DNA of 64,000 nt from JAPOXR01 sp965221815. Lineage in GTDB: Bacteria; Pseudomonadota; Alphaproteobacteria; Rhodobacterales; Rhodobacteraceae. The notes under the pieces were generated by a model. The model was not told where the DNA came from, ran no database searches, and was given only the letters and a program-made list of their open reading frames with translations. The translations under genes and the position numbers were made by a program. The stretch covers positions 806,001 through 870,000 of the forward strand of contig OZ244915.1 of the NCBI GenBank assembly GCA_965221815.1, in the 5' to 3' direction. Position 1 is the stretch's first letter. Every line of letters starts with the position of its first letter. This document shows positions 51,758-60,867 of the stretch, piece after piece.

Positions 51758-52539
51758 GCGAGCTGCTCATTCAGATTGTCGATGGCTGTATATGCGGTCA
51801 AGTCCGCCCGCATCGGCGTGATTGAAACATATCGTTGCAGATTCACCGTGACGTCCGCGCCCTCACGACCAGCGACATCCTGACGCGCCGCGCGCACCCA
51901 CAAGAATGTTCGTCGTGTCGGTGAATCGGCGCGAAGCGTGCGGAAGGTTCCACTGCTGCGCTTTCCCTGAAATGCGGTGCACATTCCCACGACATCCTCG
52001 GCGGCGCAAGGTGGAAAATTGACATTGTAGAAGAAGGGGTAATCATCGTCGGTTTCCGGGCTGCTGCGTAATATCGCGTTGATTGCGTTTACAGCGAATT
52101 CTTCCGCTGCGGAGAACGGATTCTTCAGATCACGGTTGTCAGGCCCGTAATATTGCGAAAGCGCAATTCCGGTAATTCCGTGCAAAGACGCTTCCAGAGC
52201 CGCGCCGACTGTGCCCGAATAAAGCGCATTTTCCCCAGAATTGTTACCGCAATTGACACCCGAGAGCACCAGGTCAGGTCTCATTGCGGGTGTCACGTCA
52301 TAAAGTGCCGCCAGTACACAATCGGTTGGTGTGCCCTCAACCGCAAATGTCTGATGAGAGATCTGCGAGATCTGGAATGGTCGCGTAAAGGAAACGCAAT
52401 GACCCATACCTGACTGCTCGGTCGCCGGGGCAACTGTCCACACCCTGTTTTCTGAACCTGCCAACGCCACCGCTATGCGTTTCATGACATTCAGCCCCGG
52501 TGCGTTGATCCCGTCATCATTGGTAATGAGAATACGCAT
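51748..52539 (-). CDS. surE: 5'/3'-nucleotidase SurE
   Basis: SurE is a metal-dependent phosphatase of nucleoside monophosphates linked to stationary-phase survival. MRILITNDDGINAPGLNVMK holds the metal-binding Asp pair, SGVNCGNNSGENALYSGTVG the other ligand region, and GTPTDCVLAALY is conserved. 263 residues, normal length. It lies about 255 bp downstream of serS, in front of pcm. Confidence 0.95.
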   Translation of the reverse strand: MRILITNDDGINAPGLNVMKRIAVALAGSENRVWTVAPATEQSGMGHCVSFTRPFQISQISHQTFAVEGTPTDCVLAALYDVTPAMRPDLVLSGVNCGNNSGENALYSGTVGAALEASLHGITGIALSQYYGPDNRDLKNPFSAAEEFAVNAINAILRSSPETDDDYPFFYNVNFPPCAAEDVVGMCTAFQGKRSSGTFRTLRADSPTRRTFLWVRAARQDVAGREGADVTVNLQRYVSITPMRADLTAYTAIDNLNEQLACP

Positions 52540-52703
52540 TGTCTGTTTGTATTATTGCTTGATACTGTTCTGACCTGCCACATTGCCACTTAGTTGATTT
52601 CAGGCCATCCGTAAAGGCACAGATCCGGTTTGATCTTGCTGCAATCAATTCCCGCCGATCATGTCGTCAGCGTTTTTACCTCTGTTCTCATGAGGCTACG
52701 GGG

Positions 52704-52741
52704 CTCTCATATGTCTGCGAAATCAGGAATTGATATGAGAG
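52704..52741. repeat. 9-bp inverted repeat in the serS-surE gap
   Basis: CTCTCATAT (52704-52712) and ATATGAGAG (52733-52741) are exact complements 20 bp apart. It may be an operator or a weak RNA hairpin in front of surE. Nothing else is seen in 52540-52794. Confidence 0.4.
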
Positions 52742-52794
52742 AAGAGGCGGTGGTTGGTGGTGAAATGGCGGAGACCAGGGAGTGACATGTTCGG

Positions 52795-54087
52795 TCACAT
52801 CGTCAGTTGGCCGGTATCGCTGAGATGCGTCTTGCCATGAAGATAAGGATGCAGGGCAACAGGCAAGGCTACGCTTCCATCGCGCTGTTGGCCATTTTCC
52901 AAGACCGCGATAAGGGTGCGACCGACCGCGACTCCGGAGCCATTCAAGGTATGTGGAAATCGCAATGCGCCCCCGTCGGCCGGTCGGTATCGTGCATTCA
53001 TTCGGCGAGACTGGAAATCGCCGCAGGTCGAAACCGAGCTGATTTCACGGTAACGGTTCTGACCTGGCAGCCAGACTTCAAGATCAAATGTCCGGCGAGC
53101 ACTAAAACCCATATCACCCGTACATAAAAGGACAGTCCGATACGGCAGATCAAGTCTTTCCAGGACCGTTTCTGCCTGACGAACCATGCGGTGTTGCTCT
53201 TCCTCGCTATCTTCCGGCCTGGTGACGGAAACCATTTCGACTTTCTCAAATTGATGTTGTCTCAGCATGCCTGCAGTGTCCTTACCGGCAGCACCGGCTT
53301 CAGAGCGAAAACACTGGGTATGCGAACAATAACGATGCGGCAGACTGTCTTCATTGATGGTCAGATTGTTGATGAGATTGGTCAGCGTCACTTCTGCTGT
53401 TGGAATCAACCATTTCCCATCTTCGAGACGGTAGGAATCGGCTTCAAATTTTGGCAACTGGCCGGTTCCGCGCATCATCTCGCCATGAACCAGCACCGGG
53501 GCCCAGACTTCGGTCAATCCATGTTCTTCCGTATGCAAGTCGATCATGAATTGTGCCAAGGCACGGTGCAGGCGTGCCAAATCTCCTCGAAGAACCATGA
53601 AACGCGGCCCCGATAGCGTCGATGCCGTTGCAAGATCCATTCCTGCTGCGGCCTTGATTTCAAAATGTTCCTTGGGCGTGAAATCAAATGCCGGAATCTG
53701 ACCATTGCGGCGCATTTCCTGGTTGGATGTCTCGTCTTCACCATCCGGAACATCGCTCATTGGTAAATTGGGGATTTCGAGCAACTTATTGTGAAGTCGG
53801 ACGCTTAACGCATCCGCCTGTTCCCCGAGTTGCCCAATTGTCTCGCGGTTTTCGACCACCAATTGGCGCACCTGCTCGAATTCGGCCTGATTGCCCCGCG
53901 CACGCGCTTCTCCGGCCTGTTTTGACAACCTGTTGCGCTCAGCCAGGGCCTGTTCGGATTTGGAAATCGCGGCCCGTCGCTCCGAATCCATGCGAATCAG
54001 TTCCTTGGCGTGTGCCATTTCACCGCGACGTCTTAAATTCCGATCGAATTCAGTCGGATTATCGCGTATCTGTTGTATATCGTGCAT
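52795..54087 (-). CDS. serS: serine--tRNA ligase
   Basis: Class II aminoacyl-tRNA synthetase that charges tRNA(Ser). The 430-residue product has the N-terminal two-helix arm (about 30-100), motif 2 CFRSEAGAAGKDTAGMLRQH followed by QFEKVEMV, and motif 3 GSGVAVGRTLIAVLENGQQ. HDIQQIRDNPTEFDRNLRRR is the usual start. First gene of the minus-strand block; its promoter lies in 54088-54254, shared with the divergent yajC. Confidence 0.96.
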   Translation of the reverse strand: MHDIQQIRDNPTEFDRNLRRRGEMAHAKELIRMDSERRAAISKSEQALAERNRLSKQAGEARARGNQAEFEQVRQLVVENRETIGQLGEQADALSVRLHNKLLEIPNLPMSDVPDGEDETSNQEMRRNGQIPAFDFTPKEHFEIKAAAGMDLATASTLSGPRFMVLRGDLARLHRALAQFMIDLHTEEHGLTEVWAPVLVHGEMMRGTGQLPKFEADSYRLEDGKWLIPTAEVTLTNLINNLTINEDSLPHRYCSHTQCFRSEAGAAGKDTAGMLRQHQFEKVEMVSVTRPEDSEEEQHRMVRQAETVLERLDLPYRTVLLCTGDMGFSARRTFDLEVWLPGQNRYREISSVSTCGDFQSRRMNARYRPADGGALRFPHTLNGSGVAVGRTLIAVLENGQQRDGSVALPVALHPYLHGKTHLSDTGQLTM

Positions 54088-54254
54088 CTCAGCTCGTCAT
54101 TTGTGTGATTCAATCTCAAGGGCTTGCAATCAGTCAGCTTGTTTCTGCACCGTGAGTTGTTGCCACGAACCATTGTATATCTTGCAATGATCGCATGTCG
54201 TATATAGGACCGCGACGGTTCTGGTCATCCAGGAAATCAACTCAGAGGTATGAA

Positions 54255-54578
54255 ATGTTTGTCAGCCCGGCATATGCACAGACTGGAGGAGGTATGGGTG
54301 GTTTTGCCAGCCTCATTCCACTGATTCTGATATTTGTGATCATGTATTTTTTGCTCATCAGACCCCAGCAAAAAAAAGTCAAGGATCATCGGGCAATGGT
54401 TGAAGCGTTGCGCCGCGGCGATCAGGTCATTACCCAGGGCGGAGTCATGGGTCGCATTACCCGGGTCAAGGATGACAACGAGGTCGAGTTGGAAATCGCG
54501 GAAAATGTTCGCGTGCGGGTTGTCCGTAACACCATTGCCCAACTGGTGAACAAGACGGAGCCAGCTGATTCCAACTGA
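54255..54578 (+). CDS. yajC: preprotein translocase subunit YajC
   Basis: YajC joins SecD and SecF in an accessory complex of the Sec translocon. From the ATG at 54255 (AGAGG six bases upstream) the product has 107 residues. A short N-terminal segment MFVSPAYAQTGGGMGGFAS is followed by a membrane helix LIPLILIFVIMYFLLIRPQQ. The domain KKVKDHRAMVEALRRGDQVI and then TQGGVMGRITRVKDDNEVEL follow. The open frame begins at 54195 but the first 20 residues have no match. It heads yajC-secD-secF. Confidence 0.94.
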   Translation: MFVSPAYAQTGGGMGGFASLIPLILIFVIMYFLLIRPQQKKVKDHRAMVEALRRGDQVITQGGVMGRITRVKDDNEVELEIAENVRVRVVRNTIAQLVNKTEPADSN

Positions 54579-54694
54579 TGACAATAAAACGGTGTCTCAT
54601 CAACGTCTCCAGTCCAGTCATTTGACAGGAAGCGGCAAGAGCCAGCGCATGCGTGTTGATTGCCCGATCAGAAGCGGCGAAGGCGGCCCCTGAA

Positions 54695-56359
54695 ATGCTC
54701 CACATCGCCCTCTGGAAGCGCTTGACCATTCTCACAATTTGCCTCGCTGGATTTGTGGCAGCCCTTCCCAATGCATTCTATCAGCGTGTTGAGCGGCACA
54801 ATGATGCTGTGCAGAGTCTTGAGGCAGGGGGCAGTCTCACCGCTGAAATGCGCACAGGTCTCGAATCCTGGCCAGAGTGGCTGCCTTCGGCTCTGGTGAG
54901 TTTAGGTCTTGATCTGCGCGGCGGTGCCCATTTGCTGGCAGAAGTGCGGTTGCAGGATGTCTATGCCGAACGCGTGGACGCAATGTGGCCTGATGTCCGC
55001 GATGCACTGCGCGATATTCGTGACACCGTCGGCACTATTCGTCGTCAGGATGCACCGGTCGGTGAACTTCATGTCAGGATTTCACGCCCCGAAAATATGC
55101 GTGATGCAGTCGCTGCTGCCAGAGATCTTGCAAGGCCGCTCGTCAGTTTGACGCAGATCGGTGCCGAAGATATCGAAGTTGGCTCTGATGGAGATGTGCT
55201 GATTGTCACATTGTCCGAAGAGGAGCGCGCTGCAACCGACGATCGCACCATGCAGCAATCACTCGAAATCATTCGCCGTCGTGTGGATGAGGTTGGTACG
55301 CGCGAGCCGACAATCCAACGGCAGGGAAATGATCGAGTCATCATTCAGGTTCCTGGCGTTGGCTCTGCAGAAGAGCTGAAGGAATTGATTGGTCAGACGG
55401 CAAAGCTGGCCTTTCATCCGGTGGTTCGTCGGACTTCCAACGCAAATGAGGCACCAGGCGCGGGAAATGTTATTTTTCCGTCTGTTGATGAGCCGGGTCA
55501 GCATTATATTCTTGAACGCACACCGGTGGTAAGTGGCGAGCAACTGACCGACGCGCAGCCCGATTTCGACCAAAATGGACTGCCAGCCGTTACATTCCGG
55601 TTCAATCCTACGGGTGCACGGAAATTCGGTGATTATACGGCGGCCAATATTGGGTTTCCTTTTGCCATTGTCCTTGATGAGGAAGTGATTTCTGCACCGA
55701 CGATCAGGGACCATATTCCCGGTGGGTCGGGAATCATCACCGGGCGTTTCACGGTTGAGGAATCAACCCGTTTGGCGGTGCTTCTGCGGGCTGGTGCGCT
55801 TCCCGCAGAAATGACGTTTCTCGAGGAGCGAACCGTCGGGCCGGAACTTGGACAGGATTCGATAGATGCCGGAAAGGTTGCCTGCATCATTGCGCTTATC
55901 GGTGTTCTTGTCTTTATGTTCGCCAGCTATGGCATGTTCGGATTATTCGCCAATATTTCCTTGTTGACCAACCTGGTCCTGATTTTTGGTGTTCTGTCTC
56001 TCCTCGGTGCGACGCTCACCTTGCCGGGTATTGCAGGAATTGTCCTGACCATTGGAATGGCGGTTGATGCCAATGTCCTGGTATTCGAGCGTATCCGCGA
56101 AGAGTTGAGGACGGCGAAGGGGCCGGCCCGTGCGATTGAACGTGGCTATGAGAAAGCACTGACAGCCATTCTCGATGCCAATGTTACGACATTGATCACG
56201 GCAGTGATTCTGTTTGTCATCGGATCCGGTCCGGTTCGCGGATTCTCGATTACCTTGGGAATTGGAATTCTCACCTCGGTCTTTACGGCGATTTTCCTCA
56301 CCCGATTTCTGGTGATCTTGTGGTTTTCAAGATCCCGGCCCAGAACGATCAATCTCTAG
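54695..56359 (+). CDS. secD: protein translocase subunit SecD
   Basis: SecD uses the proton gradient to help finish protein export on the periplasmic side. The start at 54695 gives MLHIALWKRLTILTICLAGF, the typical first helix, with AAGGCGG upstream; the frame is open from 54653. SLGLDLRGGAHLLAEVRLQD is the D1 motif, ALPAEMTFLEERTVGPELGQ the D5-like region, and GIVLTIGMAVDANVLVFERI the conserved helix motif. About 554 residues; six helices. Confidence 0.96.
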   Translation: MLHIALWKRLTILTICLAGFVAALPNAFYQRVERHNDAVQSLEAGGSLTAEMRTGLESWPEWLPSALVSLGLDLRGGAHLLAEVRLQDVYAERVDAMWPDVRDALRDIRDTVGTIRRQDAPVGELHVRISRPENMRDAVAAARDLARPLVSLTQIGAEDIEVGSDGDVLIVTLSEEERAATDDRTMQQSLEIIRRRVDEVGTREPTIQRQGNDRVIIQVPGVGSAEELKELIGQTAKLAFHPVVRRTSNANEAPGAGNVIFPSVDEPGQHYILERTPVVSGEQLTDAQPDFDQNGLPAVTFRFNPTGARKFGDYTAANIGFPFAIVLDEEVISAPTIRDHIPGGSGIITGRFTVEESTRLAVLLRAGALPAEMTFLEERTVGPELGQDSIDAGKVACIIALIGVLVFMFASYGMFGLFANISLLTNLVLIFGVLSLLGATLTLPGIAGIVLTIGMAVDANVLVFERIREELRTAKGPARAIERGYEKALTAILDANVTTLITAVILFVIGSGPVRGFSITLGIGILTSVFTAIFLTRFLVILWFSRSRPRTINL

Positions 56360-56368
56360 GACCACATC

Positions 56369-57334
56369 ATGCGATTGAAACTGGTGCCAGAGCAGACAAG
56401 CTGGGATTTCATGCGACATTCCAAACGGGCAATTTATGCATCGGGAATACTGTCGGTCGTGTCCATTCTTCTGGTGATATTGGTTGGACTGAATTTTGGT
56501 ATCGATTTTCGCGGTGGCACAACGATTCGTTCGGTCAGTCAGACCCCTGTTGATATTGGCGAATATCGAAATCGCATTGCACCTCTGGAGCTTGGAGATG
56601 TCGTGATTTCGGAAGTTTTCGACATCTCTTTTGGCCCTGATGAGAATGTCGCGTCGATAAGGTTTGAGGCACAGGGTGACGAGGAGGCGGTGTCATCGCT
56701 GACTGTTGTGCGGATACAGGAGGCGCTTCGCACCCTTGACCCTGAGATGCAATTTCCCCTGGTGGAAAGTGTTGGACCAAAAGTATCCGGAGAACTTATT
56801 CAAAAGGCTGTGCTGGCCGTATTGGCGGCGATTGGCGCGGTTCTGCTTTATATCTGGTTGCGCTTTGAATGGCAGTTCTCACTGGGTGCCGTCACGGCAT
56901 TGGTTCATGATGTCGTTTTGACTCTGGGGATCTTTTCAGCATTGCAAATCAAGTTCGATCTGGCAATCATCGCTGCGTTGTTGACGATTGTTGGTTATTC
57001 ACTCAATGATACGGTGGTCCTGTTTGACCGCGTACGTGAAAATCTGCGACGCTACAAGAAACCCGAATTGTCTGAAGTTCTCAATCTGTCAGTTAACGGG
57101 ACCTTGTCGCGGACCGTCATGACATCAGTCACGACACTGATTGCATTGATTGCATTGTTTGTCTTTGGTGGTGACGTCATCCGCCCCTTTGTGTTTGCAA
57201 TGATTTGGGGCGTGGTCGTCGGAACCTATTCTTCCATATTCGTGGCATCCAACATTCTGCTGCGTCTCGGGGTCAAGCGCGACTGGGAGCAGACTCAAAA
57301 GGGTGCAGGGACCAAGTTCACTCAGGACGATTAG
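56369..57334 (+). CDS. secF: protein translocase subunit SecF
   Basis: Partner of SecD, 321 residues, six helices. LNFGIDFRGGTTIRSVSQTP is the diagnostic N-terminal motif; ESVGPKVSGELIQKAVLAVL, GYSLNDTVVLFDRVRENLRR, and LSRTVMTSVTTLIALIALFV follow. It begins nine bases after secD. The next gene starts at the base after its stop. Confidence 0.96.
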   Translation: MRLKLVPEQTSWDFMRHSKRAIYASGILSVVSILLVILVGLNFGIDFRGGTTIRSVSQTPVDIGEYRNRIAPLELGDVVISEVFDISFGPDENVASIRFEAQGDEEAVSSLTVVRIQEALRTLDPEMQFPLVESVGPKVSGELIQKAVLAVLAAIGAVLLYIWLRFEWQFSLGAVTALVHDVVLTLGIFSALQIKFDLAIIAALLTIVGYSLNDTVVLFDRVRENLRRYKKPELSEVLNLSVNGTLSRTVMTSVTTLIALIALFVFGGDVIRPFVFAMIWGVVVGTYSSIFVASNILLRLGVKRDWEQTQKGAGTKFTQDD

Positions 57335-58108
57335 GTGGCTGATAGCCTGGCCTCTGCAGTGACAGCCATCGGCCTTGAGACTGTCGGAAATCTGGCCTGG
57401 TTGATCTTTGGGGCATGCCTTGCTGGATTGGTGCGCGGATTTTCGGGATTCGGTACGGCGATGGTCTATCTTCCATTTGCCGCATCGGTGATGCCACCAG
57501 TTTGGGCGGTCACCGCGCTGGTGGTCATGGATTTTATTGCGCCATTGATGATCGCACACAGGACGGCAAGAGACAGTGACCTTGGAGATGTGGTGCGGCT
57601 CGGTGTCGGTTGCCTCGCGGGTCTTCCATTGGGAGTCACAATTCTCATGATCTTCTCTGCGGATGCATTCCGCTACGCGGTGTCCGCATTGTCAATCCTT
57701 CTGCTTGTACTGCTCTGGAGTGGTTTGCGGTTTCGTGGCAATCTGACCCGTCCAATGGTTTACGGAACCGGAGCCTTGAGTGGTGTTCTCGGTGGGGCTG
57801 TCGGAATCCCCGGGCCGCCGGTGATTTTTCTCTATCTGGCAAGTTCGCTCCCCGCGTCTGCCATCCGGGCCAACAATTTTCTTTTTCTCCTGTTGGCAGA
57901 TGCACTGCTTCTGACCGTGTTTTTTATTCAGGGCATGCTTTTCTGGGCACCGCTCCTGATCGGACTTTGTATGACCGTTCCGTATCTTGTATTTATTCTC
58001 ATCGGCGCCGCAATGTTCAATCCGGCCAAAGAGAAGTCATATCGTTATGTTGCCTATGCCATCATTGCAGCATCGGCACTTAAAGGCCTACCTGACTTTG
58101 CCGCATGA
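57335..58108 (+). CDS. TauE/SafE-family membrane permease
   Basis: Predicted eight-helix transporter of the sulfite exporter TauE/SafE family; 257 residues. Family marks are the N-terminal ACLAGLVRGFSGFGTAMVYL and, in the second half, YGTGALSGVLGGAVGIPGPP. Substrate (organosulfur or other anion) cannot be told. GTG start right after the secF stop, so it is probably read with secDF, although it has no known role in export. Confidence 0.85.
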   Translation: MADSLASAVTAIGLETVGNLAWLIFGACLAGLVRGFSGFGTAMVYLPFAASVMPPVWAVTALVVMDFIAPLMIAHRTARDSDLGDVVRLGVGCLAGLPLGVTILMIFSADAFRYAVSALSILLLVLLWSGLRFRGNLTRPMVYGTGALSGVLGGAVGIPGPPVIFLYLASSLPASAIRANNFLFLLLADALLLTVFFIQGMLFWAPLLIGLCMTVPYLVFILIGAAMFNPAKEKSYRYVAYAIIAASALKGLPDFAA

Positions 58109-58189
58109 CAGGACGCTTCACAATGTGCCTGTCTGGTTTGCCATCGGGCATGTGAATATCGGCTCTGTACCGGGCCGGGAAAAAGCAAG

Positions 58190-59911
58190 TTGACGCAGAA
58201 GAAACGGGTCCGGGAATTTGGCATTCTGAGCAACCGGAGGCGGGGGTTGTTCGTGGTTCCGGTCGGTCGTGGACCATATGCAGAATATGTCGTCGCAAAG
58301 ACTCAGTCACTGAAGGCCGAGATCGGTGAACTGGTCGAATATACTCTCTGTACCGGACACCGGGCCGACCGCGCACGTATCACGAGAACGTTCGGGCCTG
58401 TCGGCCAACTCGCTTCCCTATCTGAAATTGCTATTCACGGACATGGCTTGCGGACTTCATTTTCCGATGAAGTCGAACAGGAGGCGGCAAGTCTCAGGCA
58501 GGTTTCATCTGAAACGCGTGAAGATCTGCGGCATTTCTCATTTGTGACGATTGACCCGGAAGGCGCACAGGACCACGACGATGCCGTTTGTGCGATTTCC
58601 GACACCGATTGTCCGGGTGGCCATATCATCTGGTGCGCAATCGCTGATGTCGCACATTTTGTGCGCTCCGGCACGGCATTGGATGCGACAGCCAAGCAAC
58701 GCGGCAATTCGACTTATTTTCCTGATTTGGTGCTGCCGATGCTGCCTTCCGCCCTGTCGACCGATCTCTGTTCATTGCATGAGGGTGTTGACCGGCCCTG
58801 CCTTGCAGTTTGCATGAAAATCGACAGTGAGGGGCGGTTGATTTCGCATCAGTTTAAACGTGTCTTGATTCGCTCACGCGCGTCGCTGAGCTACCAAGGG
58901 GCTCAGAGAATCATGGACGGCATCAATGAGAACAGCTGCGGAGACACCTCTCTCAAGGACACGCTTCTAAGGCTCCAGAGTGCTTATCGTTGCCGTCTCC
59001 GCGAGAAGCAGAAGCGCCAACCTCTGGAGCTTGATATTGCCCGGCGCAAGGTGGTTTTTTCGACTGATGGAAAGATCGAGTCGATTGGGATTGACGAACG
59101 GCATGAGTGTCACCGGATGATCGAGGAATTCATGATTCTTGCCAATGTTTGCGCCGCCGCCACACTCATCGAATGCGGATCTCCCCATCTATGTCGTGCG
59201 CATGATCCTCCCAAGGATGACAGGATCAGGGACCTCGAAACCGCGATGGTTGGTCTTGGCGCACCGCGGACGCATTGGTGTTACGACTCGCCGGCTGATT
59301 TGAACAGGCTGGTGGCGTACGCCACCAGGGAGGGAAATGGTGATCTCGCCGCTCACGCCATCCTGCGCGGAATGAGTCAAGCTGTTTATCGTGCCGCGCC
59401 CAGCGGTCACTTTGGGTTGAATTTACCGCATTACACGCATTTTACCTCGCCGATCCGGCGCTATTCTGACCTCTTGACCCATCGGATTCTGATTCGTGCG
59501 CTGGGTTTGGGTCCTGACGGCGCAACTGATAATGAACTGGGAAGACTTCCCAAACTGGCATCATACCTGTCGCAATGCGAACGGCGGTCGGTCGCAGCGG
59601 AACATGAGACACTGGATCGATTTACTGCCAGATTCCTGACAAGAAGTGTGGGGAAGGTTTTCTCTGGAATCATCGCATCAGTACAACCGTTCGGTTTGTT
59701 TGTCCGTATCGATGCAGGTCTGGCTGAAGGTTTGATCCCGGTCTCAAAGCTGGGGTTTGAGTATTTTGAATATGACGAAGACACACACGCGCTTATCAGT
59801 AAGACTAGCGGAAAAGAGTTTCGATTGGGACAAAAAATCTCTGTCATATTGAAGCAGGTTGACATCCCGCGCGGGCGCCTTTCCTTCATCTTGAACAGGA
59901 AAAGGTCATGA
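58190..59911 (+). CDS. short RNase R/RNase II-family exoribonuclease (RNB domain)
   Basis: A 3'-5' exoribonuclease of the RNB family. The catalytic loop TIDPEGAQDHDDAVCAISD keeps the four metal-binding aspartates, with His where RNase R usually has Phe. NSTYFPDLVLPMLPSALS, MIEEFMILANVCAA and HYTHFTSPIRRYSDLLTHRI are family hallmarks, and an S1-like domain (SGIIASVQPFGLFVRIDAGL) ends it. At 573 residues it lacks most of the N-terminal cold-shock/helix-turn-helix region of full RNase R (about 750). The start is a TTG; no upstream extension is apparent. Whether this is the only RNase R of the organism is unknown. Confidence 0.88.
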   Translation: MTQKKRVREFGILSNRRRGLFVVPVGRGPYAEYVVAKTQSLKAEIGELVEYTLCTGHRADRARITRTFGPVGQLASLSEIAIHGHGLRTSFSDEVEQEAASLRQVSSETREDLRHFSFVTIDPEGAQDHDDAVCAISDTDCPGGHIIWCAIADVAHFVRSGTALDATAKQRGNSTYFPDLVLPMLPSALSTDLCSLHEGVDRPCLAVCMKIDSEGRLISHQFKRVLIRSRASLSYQGAQRIMDGINENSCGDTSLKDTLLRLQSAYRCRLREKQKRQPLELDIARRKVVFSTDGKIESIGIDERHECHRMIEEFMILANVCAAATLIECGSPHLCRAHDPPKDDRIRDLETAMVGLGAPRTHWCYDSPADLNRLVAYATREGNGDLAAHAILRGMSQAVYRAAPSGHFGLNLPHYTHFTSPIRRYSDLLTHRILIRALGLGPDGATDNELGRLPKLASYLSQCERRSVAAEHETLDRFTARFLTRSVGKVFSGIIASVQPFGLFVRIDAGLAEGLIPVSKLGFEYFEYDEDTHALISKTSGKEFRLGQKISVILKQVDIPRGRLSFILNRKRS

Positions 59912-59921
59912 TTGGGAATGA

Positions 59922-60086
59922 TCAGATGTCGTCGCCACGAGTCATCGATTGGCCTGACGGTAGGTCTGTGGGCAAATGTTGCGCCACTTCGTCAAGGCAA
60001 GACTGGAATGATTCCTGTGCAAGGGGAGGAGAATCAGGGAAGGCCGCGATTGTTTGCGGTTGCTGAATCAGCATCTGCTTGTGCAT
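59922..60086 (-). CDS. small hypothetical protein (weak)
   Basis: The roughly 290-bp gap between the RNB nuclease gene and sodB holds a 54-codon minus-strand frame, starting MHKQMLIQQPQTIAAFPD and ending PSGQSMTRGDDI. Its composition looks protein-like and it is convergent with the nuclease gene. It lacks a clear ribosome site and any family match. A plus-strand frame also crosses the same DNA, so this may be chance. Confidence 0.2.
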   Translation of the reverse strand: MHKQMLIQQPQTIAAFPDSPPLAQESFQSCLDEVAQHLPTDLPSGQSMTRGDDI

Positions 60087-60202
60087 CCATGATTGCATTT
60101 TTCTGGCACAGCCAGTATGGTTTCTTTGCGGTTTCAAGTGTCTGTGCCACGCGTGCCGTGTCGCCTAAAGGATTTTTTGCAATGTTGAGAAGGAGGTAGA
60201 CT

Positions 60203-60808
60203 ATGCCTTTTGTTCTGCCGGATTTGCCATATGCACATGACGCGTTGGCAGGTCAGGGAATGTCTCGTGAGACCCTCGAATACCATCATGATCTCCATCA
60301 CAAAGCTTATGTGGACAATGGTAACAAGCTGATCGCTGGGACCGAATGGGCAGATAAATCTCTTGAAGAGATCATATCAGGGACTTATCAATCAGGTGCC
60401 GTTGCCCAGAACGGTATTTTTAATAATGCGTCTCAACATTGGAACCATATGCAGTTTTGGGAAATGATGGGGCCGGGCGCAGGATCGATGCCGTCAGAAC
60501 TCGAGCGGCGGATTTCTGACAGTTTTGGCTCTGTTGATGCCTTTAAACAGGAGTTCACCGCAGCCGGTGTCGGGCAGTTTGGTTCCGGTTGGTGCTGGCT
60601 CGTTGAGAATTCGCGAGGGGAATTGCAGGTGACCAAGACCGAAAATGGTGTCAATCCGCTATGTACCGGCGACACCGCATTGCTTGGCTGTGATGTCTGG
60701 GAGCATTCCTATTACATTGATTTTCGCAATAAACGCCCGGCTTATCTCGAGAATTTCCTGAATAATCTTGTGAATTGGGACAATGTGGCGAGCCGCTTGA
60801 ACGGCTAA
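60203..60808 (+). CDS. sodB: superoxide dismutase [Fe]
   Basis: Converts superoxide to oxygen and peroxide. The 201-residue product has the Fe/Mn ligands: His in TLEYHHDLHHKAYVDNGNK, His in NNASQHWNHMQFWEMM, and the DxWEH motif CDVWEHSYYIDFRNKRP. QFGSGWCWLV and the Gln-containing GVGQFGSGW favour the iron type. A very strong ribosome site (AAGGAGG) precedes the ATG. A hairpin follows the stop. Confidence 0.95.
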   Translation: MPFVLPDLPYAHDALAGQGMSRETLEYHHDLHHKAYVDNGNKLIAGTEWADKSLEEIISGTYQSGAVAQNGIFNNASQHWNHMQFWEMMGPGAGSMPSELERRISDSFGSVDAFKQEFTAAGVGQFGSGWCWLVENSRGELQVTKTENGVNPLCTGDTALLGCDVWEHSYYIDFRNKRPAYLENFLNNLVNWDNVASRLNG

Positions 60809-60833
60809 GCTGAAGCTGCGTTGCAAATCTGAA

Positions 60834-60863
60834 GGGCTCCGCTGCAGAGCGGCGGGGCCTTTT
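60834..60863 (+). terminator. probable intrinsic terminator after sodB
   Basis: CCGCT-GCAG-AGCGG forms the core of an imperfect stem extended by GGC/GCC with a small internal loop, directly followed by TTTT. It lies 26 bp after the sodB stop and just before the next start. Confidence 0.5.
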
Positions 60864-60867
60864 CCGC

